This document shows positions 58,109-64,000 of a DNA stretch of 64,000 nucleotides, one piece after another (within the stretch, counting starts at the first letter, position 1; every line of letters begins with the position of its first letter). The position numbers were made by a program, and so were the translations under genes. Origin of the DNA: SLHU01 sp009929975 (GTDB taxonomy: Bacteria > Bacillota > Clostridia > Saccharofermentanales > UBA5734); assembly GCA_040776905.1 (NCBI GenBank), contig JAXGZQ010000002.1, positions 372,001-436,000 of the forward strand, written 5' to 3'. Under the pieces are notes generated by a model. That model was not told the DNA's origin. It ran no database searches and saw nothing but the letters and a program-made list of their open reading frames with translations.

Positions 58109-59207
58109 ATCCGCCGGCAAAGTCCTGCTGGGAATGAGCGGCGGAGTTGACAGCTCGGTCGCTTGTTTTATGTTGCAGGAACAGGGCTTTGAAGTCATTG
58201 GGGTGACACTCCTGACCAATCCGCTCAGTCTGGACCATTTGGATGATGTCAAGGCGGTCGCGCGGCAGGCGGGAATTCGTCTGCTGGTTGAAGATGTCCA
58301 GCCCCGTTTTTCCAATCTGATTATTCGTGATTTCGTTGAAGCCTATGCCTCAGGCCGTACGCCGAACCCCTGTGTCCTCTGTAATCCGGCGGTCAAATTC
58401 GATGCGTTGGAATCGGTCGCGGACCAGGAAGGCTGTGGCTATTTCGCGACAGGCCATTATGCCGCGGTTCGCCATTTCGCTGACCGTGGCCGTTACGCGC
58501 TCACCCAGACTGACGCAGGGCAGAAGGACCAGACATATTTCATGTATCGGCTCAGCCAGAAACAGCTCAGCCGCCTGATATTGCCGTTATCCGGATATCG
58601 CAAGGAACAGGTTCGTGACAAAGCCCGAACCCTTGGCCTGGCCGCACATGACGGACAGCATCTGTCGATCAAGCCGGACAGCCAGGATAACTGTTTTATC
58701 GGCAAAGAAGGATATGCCGGCTATATCCGTCAGCATCTGGAAACACACGGACCAGCCCGGTGGCTGCAGTTATTTGCCCCGGGACCGGTACTCAATCCTG
58801 ACGGTGAGGAAATCGGCCGTCACCGCGGCCTGATCCACTATACTACGGGTCAGCGAAAAGGCTTTGACGTCAAGACGACAGAACGTCTTTTCGTGTTGGG
58901 AAAACAGCCTGAACGCAATGCTTTGATCGTCGGATCGTATGATCGGGTAAAACGAACCACCATCACAGTGGTTGATCCGGTCTATTCCGGCCTGGCGCGA
59001 ATTGAGCCAGGGCAGCGCCTGATGGCCAGGATCCGTAATTCAGCCGCCCCGGTACCCTGTGAGGTTGTGCCGCAGCCGGATGGGCGGATTGAGGTCAATT
59101 TCGATGAAGCGGTTGCCGCGCCGGCTGCTGGACAGTCCTGTGTTTTTTATGACCGTGGGTGCATCATGGCCGGTGGCTATATTTCCGACGAATCCGTGAC
59201 GGTCTGA
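58098..59207 (+). CDS. mnmA: tRNA 2-thiouridylase MnmA
   Basis: A 369-residue enzyme that makes s2U34 in tRNA for Lys, Glu and Gln. The PP-loop is GMSGGVDSS (residues 12-20). The catalytic cysteines are C95 (PCVLCN) and C199 (DNCFIG). HYTTGQRKG and the C-terminal barrel are present. The ATG at 58098 is chosen for GAGG 7 bases upstream; the frame extends to 58074. In B. subtilis a dedicated desulfurase (YrvO) serves MnmA. Its 3' end overlaps the convergent PHP gene by 31 bases. Confidence 0.95.
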   Translation: MTTESAGKVLLGMSGGVDSSVACFMLQEQGFEVIGVTLLTNPLSLDHLDDVKAVARQAGIRLLVEDVQPRFSNLIIRDFVEAYASGRTPNPCVLCNPAVKFDALESVADQEGCGYFATGHYAAVRHFADRGRYALTQTDAGQKDQTYFMYRLSQKQLSRLILPLSGYRKEQVRDKARTLGLAAHDGQHLSIKPDSQDNCFIGKEGYAGYIRQHLETHGPARWLQLFAPGPVLNPDGEEIGRHRGLIHYTTGQRKGFDVKTTERLFVLGKQPERNALIVGSYDRVKRTTITVVDPVYSGLARIEPGQRLMARIRNSAAPVPCEVVPQPDGRIEVNFDEAVAAPAAGQSCVFYDRGCIMAGGYISDESVTV

Positions 59208-60049
59208 CCGGCCGGGGCCTGCTCAAGGCGGATCGTCCTGGGCTGGCGCCGTTCATACCAGGTGAGTTCGGCAACACCCAGACCGGACAGCCAGGCCGCC
59301 AGTTCAGGAAAGAGACGGGCGATATGTTCCGGTCGGTGGGCATCACTGCCGAGACAGATTCTGCGGCCGCCGAGGCGCAGCCAGGCTTTAATCAGTTCCT
59401 GATCGGGAAACGCGTCCCGGTCAGGTTTTTCTTTATCACTGAGCGCGGCGATCGTGGCGACATTGATTTCCAGACATTTGTCATGGCGGACCAGCATGCG
59501 GCAGAAGTCATCCCAGCAATCTGAAAGTTCCGCATAGGTCATGGCCCGATCCGGATAAGGCGCGTAGCGGGAGATATAGTCAAAATGAGTGATGATGTCA
59601 TGATCGGGACAGCCCTCAATCATCTCGGTCAGCCGGGTGATATAGCGCCGGTATAACGAACGCCGGCCTTCAGCGTAAATGGTGCGGTCGTCAAACGGGT
59701 CCTGGCCGTCGAGCAGATGCAGCGACAGCAGTACGGCATCGAATGGCCAGCGGCTTGTCAGCCCGGCATAATGTGAAGCCAGATGCGGTTGATACCCGAG
59801 TTCAATCCCGATCAGCAGCTGAGGCTGATCGACCCGGCTGGACCGGCGCAGAGGTTCGAGGGCCGCAAAATAACGGTCAAGCGGAAAAATTTCCTCCCGG
59901 TCCGGTCGATAGGCGATCTCTTTATCGTAATGGTCCGTGATACAGAAGCCCATCAATCCGGCGGCTTTCGTGGCTTGTATGATCTGGCTGACGGTCTGGT
60001 GGCCGTCGCTGGAATAGTCCAGCTGGTGCATGTGCATATCGACGTACAT
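59177..60049 (-). CDS. PHP-domain phosphatase (histidinol-phosphatase-like)
   Basis: A 290-residue PHP-fold metal-dependent phosphoesterase. Ligands: HMH in VDMHMHQLDYSSDG (residues 4-17), TDHYD near 40, SLHLLDG, THFDYISRY and the terminal SDAHRPEH. The family includes HisK-type histidinol phosphatases; no other his genes are near, so the substrate is open. GGAGG precedes the ATG on the minus strand. It is one of only a few minus-strand genes and overlaps mnmA tail to tail. Confidence 0.87.
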   Translation of the reverse strand: MYVDMHMHQLDYSSDGHQTVSQIIQATKAAGLMGFCITDHYDKEIAYRPDREEIFPLDRYFAALEPLRRSSRVDQPQLLIGIELGYQPHLASHYAGLTSRWPFDAVLLSLHLLDGQDPFDDRTIYAEGRRSLYRRYITRLTEMIEGCPDHDIITHFDYISRYAPYPDRAMTYAELSDCWDDFCRMLVRHDKCLEINVATIAALSDKEKPDRDAFPDQELIKAWLRLGGRRICLGSDAHRPEHIARLFPELAAWLSGLGVAELTWYERRQPRTIRLEQAPAGQTVTDSSEI

Positions 60050-60113
60050 TGATTCCTCCGATCGGGCGACCCGTCCGTAACTGTTGAGACTGGAAGTCCT
60101 CTGAGAAAAACAT

Positions 60114-60119
60114 TATAAT
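60114..60119 (+). promoter_or_regulatory. -10 element before the M18 aminopeptidase gene
   Basis: A perfect TATAAT, 52 bases before the ATG; the -35 17 bases upstream (TGGAAG) is weak. Confidence 0.45.
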
Positions 60120-60170
60120 TGATATTTGAAACAAGTACCAGCCGCGGCTGCGGCATGACGAGGAGGCATT

Positions 60171-61634
60171 ATGAAATCAGAGAAAGAAAAAACCAGCCAG
60201 GCATCATCCGAAGAGGTGAAGACCAGGGATGTGGTCAAAAAATTGAAGAAGACACTGGAAAACGAACATCCGAATCTGTGGGATACAGCCACAGCTGAGG
60301 AGATCAGCGAAATCAACGCATTTGCGGATCAATATAAATCTTTTCTTGACCGTGGCAAGACGGAACGCGATTTTGTCACTGTGACGGTTGAAACTCTGGA
60401 ATCACTCGGTTATGAGCCCCTGCGCGGCAAAACCAGCCTGAAAGCCGGCGATAAGGTCTATCAGACCATTCGCGGCAAAGCCGTCAACGCCGCGATCATC
60501 GGACAACGTCCGCTTGCCGACGGCTGCAATCTGGTCGGTGCCCATGTTGACGCTCCGCGCCTCGATCTCAAACCGCATCCGGTCTATGAAGACAGTGATC
60601 TGGTACTGCTCAAGACGCATTATTACGGTGGTATCAAAAAGTATCAGTGGGCGGCGATCCCGCTGGCCATTCATGGCATCGTCTACCGCATGGATGGCAG
60701 CCCGGTCACGATCAGTATCGGTGAATCAGCGGATGATCCGGTGATGACCATCACCGACCTGCTGCCTCATCTCGGCAAGGAACAGATGAGCCGGAAAGCC
60801 CCTGACCTGATCAAAGGCGAGGAACTGAATATCCTGGTCGGCGGATTGCCGTATCCGGATACCGATACCTCCGGCCGCTTCAAACTGGCGATTCTCAAAC
60901 TGCTTCATGACCGCTATCAGATCACGGAGCGGGATCTGATCAGTGCCGAGCTTGAAATCGTGCCCGCGGGGCAGGCCCGTGATGTCGGGCTGGACCGCAG
61001 CTTCATCGGTGCCTATGGCCAGGATGACCGGGTCTGCGCCTACACCGCGCTGGCCGCGCTGACCAGTCTGAACACGACCGAAAAAACGGTGGTCTGCATG
61101 CTGTTCGATAAGGAAGAAGTCGGCAGCGACGGCAATACCGGAGCGCAGTCCCGCGCCTATGAGAACTTCCTATACGAACTGCTTGCCCGCAGCGAACAGC
61201 AGGCGGACCGCCTGTCATTCCAGATGATGATTGAAAACAGTAAAATGCTGTCGGCCGATGTGACCAATGCCTATGATCCGACCTTCTCATCCGTCAGCGA
61301 CAGCCGCAACAACAACTATCTCAACCGTGGTATCAGCCTGGTCAAGTACACCGGATCGCGTGGCAAATCGGGAACGAGCGATGCCAATGTCGAGTTTCTC
61401 AATGAAGTGATCCGTACGTTTGAAGCCAATGATATTCCCTGGCAGACCGGCGAAATGGGCAAGGTCGATGAGGGCGGCGGTGGAACCATCGCGAAATTCC
61501 TGGCCAATCTGGGCATGGAAGTACTCGACTGCGGCGTACCGGTTCTCTCGATGCATTCACCGTTTGAAATCACGAGTAAAATGGATGTCTACATGACATT
61601 CCAGGCGTACCGCGTCTTTTTTGAGCATATCTGA
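60171..61634 (+). CDS. M18 family aminopeptidase
   Basis: A 487-residue zinc aminopeptidase of the M18 family (aspartyl aminopeptidase type), releasing N-terminal residues from peptides in the cytoplasm. Metal and catalytic residues are in GAHVDAPRLDLKPHP (H, D), GQDDRVCAY (D), FDKEEVGSDGNTGAQS (E, E), SSVSDSRN (D) and the C-terminal MHSPFEI (H). The first 30 residues are charged. GAGGAGG precedes the ATG. Confidence 0.92.
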   Translation: MKSEKEKTSQASSEEVKTRDVVKKLKKTLENEHPNLWDTATAEEISEINAFADQYKSFLDRGKTERDFVTVTVETLESLGYEPLRGKTSLKAGDKVYQTIRGKAVNAAIIGQRPLADGCNLVGAHVDAPRLDLKPHPVYEDSDLVLLKTHYYGGIKKYQWAAIPLAIHGIVYRMDGSPVTISIGESADDPVMTITDLLPHLGKEQMSRKAPDLIKGEELNILVGGLPYPDTDTSGRFKLAILKLLHDRYQITERDLISAELEIVPAGQARDVGLDRSFIGAYGQDDRVCAYTALAALTSLNTTEKTVVCMLFDKEEVGSDGNTGAQSRAYENFLYELLARSEQQADRLSFQMMIENSKMLSADVTNAYDPTFSSVSDSRNNNYLNRGISLVKYTGSRGKSGTSDANVEFLNEVIRTFEANDIPWQTGEMGKVDEGGGGTIAKFLANLGMEVLDCGVPVLSMHSPFEITSKMDVYMTFQAYRVFFEHI

Positions 61635-61635
61635 T

Positions 61636-62583
61636 ATGACGCGGAGCGCAGATCTGACAGCCGGCTGCCGGCTTTGTCCGCGTGAATGCCTGAATATTCC
61701 TTCTGAAGAACAACCCGGCCGCTGCCATGTACCGCGTGCGGCCGGGTTTTTCCGCGTCGCCAGGCTGATGGTCCATCCGTGGGAGGAACCGTATATCAGC
61801 GGAAGCAAAGGCTCCGGAACCGTTTTTTTCAGCGGCTGCAGCCTGGGCTGCCTGTTTTGTCAGAATGAAGTCATCAGCCACCGGGCTCAAGGGGAGACGA
61901 TGCGGTCTGATCAGCTGCTGCAGGCCATGGAAGATTTGGCGGCTCGCCAGGTTCACAACCTGAACCTGGTGACAGCCTCGCACTATGGCGACCATCTGTC
62001 ACGGCTGCTGCCGGTCCTGAAACAGCGGCTGAAGAAACAGGGGCGGCTGATCCCTGTCGTCTGGAACAGCAGTGCTTATGAAAAAACGGACATGCTGGCT
62101 GCTCTGGCCGATTCAGAATCTGTTGATGTCTTCCTGCCGGACCTGAAATTTTTTGATCCGGAACTCTCCGGTCGGCTGGCCGCGGCGCCGGATTATTTTG
62201 TCAGGGCCTCACAGGCCATCCTGGCCATGCACCGCCTGCGGCCGGATCATCAGTTCTCCGACGACGGACTGCTACTGCGCGGACTGGCACTGCGTCATCT
62301 TGTTCTGCCGGGAGCCTGGCGGGATTCACTGACACTGATTGATTTTATCGCGGCCAATCTGCCGCCGGATACACCGGTCGCTTTGATGCGGCAGTACACA
62401 CCGCCGACGAATGCGCGGCTCAGGGAACAGATCGGAGCTATCATGCCGCGCCTGCTCCATAAAGTCACCAGTTATGAGTATGACAAGGTCTGCGAACATG
62501 CGGAGAAAAGAGGTCTGAAACGTCTTCTTTTCCAGGAGCCGGCTTCCGCAGACAGCCGGTTCACACCGGATTTTACCGGTTGA
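61636..62583 (+). CDS. PflX-like radical SAM protein
   Basis: A 315-residue radical SAM protein of the uncharacterised PflX (COG1313) group, related to pyruvate formate-lyase activating enzymes. An N-terminal cysteine set (CRLCPREC and GRC) precedes the cluster motif in SGCSLGCLFCQN (CxxxCxxC). MRQYTPPTN is a family block. No glycyl-radical enzyme gene is near, so no substrate is proposed. The ATG lies one base after the aminopeptidase stop and lacks its own ribosome site, suggesting coupled translation. Confidence 0.85.
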   Translation: MTRSADLTAGCRLCPRECLNIPSEEQPGRCHVPRAAGFFRVARLMVHPWEEPYISGSKGSGTVFFSGCSLGCLFCQNEVISHRAQGETMRSDQLLQAMEDLAARQVHNLNLVTASHYGDHLSRLLPVLKQRLKKQGRLIPVVWNSSAYEKTDMLAALADSESVDVFLPDLKFFDPELSGRLAAAPDYFVRASQAILAMHRLRPDHQFSDDGLLLRGLALRHLVLPGAWRDSLTLIDFIAANLPPDTPVALMRQYTPPTNARLREQIGAIMPRLLHKVTSYEYDKVCEHAEKRGLKRLLFQEPASADSRFTPDFTG

Positions 62584-62630
62584 GTCCATGGTTTGGCGGT
62601 GGTCGTTTACGGGTCAGGGACATGCCGGAA

Positions 62631-63602
62631 TCAACGGGATCTGATTTCGTTCAGCGGATTGTTCTCAACCGCCTGGTGCAGGCTGTCTGAGTTGACATGG
62701 GTGTAGATCTCCGTGGTTGAGATACTGGCATGTCCCAGAATCATCTGCAGGGCACGAATATCAACCTTGCCGTACTGGTACATCAGCGTCGCCGCGGTAT
62801 GCCGCAGTTTATGTGTTGAATAACGACGCGGATCCAGTCCGGCCGCCTTGATATAGCGCTTGATCAGATATTGGACTGTCTTCGGACTGATTTGTGTACC
62901 GCGATTGCTGACGAAGAGTGCCTGCGGGTCTTTCAATCCGGTTTTCGGCCGCTGTTCCATGTGTTTTTCCAGCGCGTCAAGACACGCACCGTTGAGATAG
63001 ATGGTCCGTTCCTTGCCGCCTTTGCCGACCACCGTCAGAACATCACCCCGCCAGTCGGGCAGCTGAATCGAACACAGTTCAGACAGACGCATGCCGCAGT
63101 TGAGAAACAGAGTTAGAATGCAGTAATCGCGCGCAGATAAGTCATCTTCCGGCTGATCGGCCGCGGCCAGCAGCTGCTTGCTTTCTTCCAGAGAGAGGTA
63201 GCGGGGGAGCCGGCGGATCTGTTTGGGGGACTCCAGTCCGGCCGTGGGGTCTTCGCTGATCACATTCGCTTTCTGTTTCAGATAGCCGAAGAAAGAGCGC
63301 AGCGCCGAAACTTTGCGTGCGCGGGTCGGAGGCGCGTTGTGGCGCTCGCGGCTCAGCCAGGTCATATAGGCATACAGATCGGTCAGTGAAACCGAGCGGA
63401 GAAAGTCATCGTCAATCTGATTAATCCTGATTTGATTGAATGGGCTGTCAGCGGCCGTCTGGCCGCGATGGTTGAGCATGAAGCGGAAAAACAGAACCAG
63501 ATCGTAGCGGTATTCGCGAATCGTCTGCGGAGACCGTTCCCGAATGGCCTGAAAATAGCCGAGAAACTGTTCCAGCCTCTCAAACAAGGGTACATCCTGC
63601 AT
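62631..63602 (-). CDS. Tyrosine recombinase, XerC/XerD-like
   Basis: A 323-residue site-specific recombinase. The SAM-like core-binding domain is at about 1-110; the catalytic domain has R172 (GMRLSEL), K194 (VVGKGGKER), H264 and R267 (HKLRH), H291 (LGHASISTTEIYTHV) and the nucleophile Y300. Housekeeping Xer enzymes resolve chromosome dimers at dif near FtsK. No phage genes or att-like repeats surround it, so a chromosomal Xer role is favoured. AGGAGG precedes the ATG on the minus strand. Confidence 0.9.
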   Translation of the reverse strand: MQDVPLFERLEQFLGYFQAIRERSPQTIREYRYDLVLFFRFMLNHRGQTAADSPFNQIRINQIDDDFLRSVSLTDLYAYMTWLSRERHNAPPTRARKVSALRSFFGYLKQKANVISEDPTAGLESPKQIRRLPRYLSLEESKQLLAAADQPEDDLSARDYCILTLFLNCGMRLSELCSIQLPDWRGDVLTVVGKGGKERTIYLNGACLDALEKHMEQRPKTGLKDPQALFVSNRGTQISPKTVQYLIKRYIKAAGLDPRRYSTHKLRHTAATLMYQYGKVDIRALQMILGHASISTTEIYTHVNSDSLHQAVENNPLNEIRSR

Positions 63603-63646
63603 GATATCCTCCTGAAGGCGACCCGGATCGGCCTTCCATTTATTTT

Positions 63647-63675
63647 ATTATACCGATCCAGTATAATGGATGCAA
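63647..63675 (-). promoter_or_regulatory. Promoter of the tyrosine recombinase gene
   Basis: On the minus strand TTGCAT (63675-63670), 17 bases, then TATAAT (63652-63647). Confidence 0.7.
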
Positions 63676-63712
63676 AGCCGTTGAAAATCAACTTCATTCG
63701 CTGGCAGAGGAC

Positions 63713-63741
63713 TTGTCCGAAGCAAAATCCTGTGCTAGAAT
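63713..63741 (+). promoter_or_regulatory. asd promoter
   Basis: TTGTCC (63713-63718), 17 bases, then TAGAAT (63736-63741) with a TGC extension. The predicted start near 63748 leaves a 75-base leader. In it TGTCTC (63766-63771) can pair with GAGACA (63793-63798) and GTTCA with TGAAC. Confidence 0.65.
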
Positions 63742-63822
63742 ACTCTAAATAAAGACAAATGTCCATGTCTCACGGACGTTCACTGATTGAACGAGACAGA
63801 CCTGGAAAGAAAGCGTGACAAG

Positions 63823-64000
63823 ATGGAAAAGAAACTGAGAGCTGGCATCATCGGTGCCACAGGATATGTCGGCCAGCGTTTTGTGACACTGCTGGCCGAT
63901 CATCCCTGGTTTGAAATCAGCGTATTGGCGGCTTCGGCGCGTTCCGCCGGGAAATCCTATGGTGAGGCGGTAGAAGGACGCTGGAAGATGGATGGCGAAA
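63823..64000 (+). CDS. asd: Aspartate-semialdehyde dehydrogenase, N-terminal part (runs off the window)
   Basis: The first 59 residues of a dehydrogenase that makes aspartate semialdehyde for Lys, Thr and Met synthesis. The NADP motif GIIGATGYVGQRFV (residues 8-21) and LLADHPWFEI, then SARSAGKSYGEA, match the archaeal/fungal-type Asd rather than the E. coli type. The catalytic cysteine lies beyond the window. The ATG follows a GGAAAGAAAG stretch. Confidence 0.88.
   Translation, partial: MEKKLRAGIIGATGYVGQRFVTLLADHPWFEISVLAASARSAGKSYGEAVEGRWKMDGE

Noticed and set aside
62631..63602. Tyrosine recombinase as a prophage or island integrase
   Set aside because: Neighbours are housekeeping genes, composition is uniform, and no flanking direct repeat or tRNA end is present.
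1..64000. CRISPR array, rRNA operon, toxin-antitoxin or defence island
   Set aside because: No regularly spaced repeats, no rRNA sequence and no defence-type gene were found; all genes larger than about 70 codons are accounted for by housekeeping families or the IS.

Overview
The window is a housekeeping stretch of a high-GC (about 57-59% by eye), probably anaerobic, low-G+C-phylum (Firmicutes/Clostridia-type) bacterium. This is supported by gene order (dnaG-rpoD-trmK-nif3; ylxM-ffh-rpsP-khpA-rimM-trmD-rplS-rbgA-rnhB-yraN; rimO-pgsA; recA-recX), a Bacillus-type SOS box, strong GGAGG ribosome sites, a thiI without rhodanese domain and a SpoIIIE-like FtsK. Genus cannot be fixed from sequence alone. 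Nearly all genes are on the + strand, packed in operons with ATGA/TGATG overlaps. The only mobile element is one IS110-family insertion. I see no prophage, CRISPR or rRNA.

Layout. 1-4928: end of an unknown gene, HD-domain protein, dnaG, rpoD, trmK. 4953-6450: IS110 element, which separates trmK from its usual neighbour nif3 and carries a recognisable bridge-RNA locus. 6461-13229: nif3, rnpB (RNase P RNA), a PurM-like protein, a CoaX-like protein with altered motifs, an ECF transporter S component, rpsO, pnp. 13230-16600: tRNA-Pro(GGG), a 962-residue LacZ-like protein lacking catalytic residues, tRNA-Trp(CCA) on the minus strand. 16738-27083: proC-rnhA-nudix-ftsK-radical SAM-folD-cinA-murJ. 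27100-31280: recA (SOS promoter), recX, rimO, pgsA, acpP. 31318-36647: rnc-smc-ftsY. 36703-43002: ylxM (predicted leaderless), ffh, rpsP, khpA, rimM, trmD, rplS, rbgA, rnhB, yraN. 43029-48145: aspartate aminotransferase, purB, a beta-propeller lipoprotein behind an ECF-sigma-like promoter. 48158-56293: GntR regulator, cysteine desulfurase-thiI-AIRS-like, glyA, rarA, larA. 56294-59207: iscS-iscU-mnmA. 59177-64000: PHP phosphatase (-), M18 aminopeptidase, PflX-like radical SAM, tyrosine recombinase (-), start of asd.

The genes serve information processing: replication start (DnaG, RpoD), RNA maturation and decay (RnpB, PNPase, RNase III), SRP targeting (FtsY, YlxM, Ffh), chromosome segregation (SMC, FtsK), recombination (RecA, RecX, RarA, Xer), ribosome assembly (RimM, RbgA, RimO, S15, S16, L19) and tRNA modification (TrmK, TrmD, ThiI, MnmA). 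Two sulfur-transfer modules are each arranged as cysteine desulfurase plus tRNA thiolase.

The most interesting signals are: (i) the IS110 bridge RNA, with two stem-internal-loop units and a 9-nt left target guide identical to the Shine-Dalgarno sequence of nif3 at the insertion junction; (ii) a complete but catalytically dismantled LacZ-like protein; (iii) a CoaX-like protein missing two of three conserved aspartates; (iv) ylxM whose ATG coincides with the predicted transcription start; (v) a cysteine desulfurase whose only well-spaced start is AUC; (vi) an ECF-sigma-type promoter on the secreted propeller gene.
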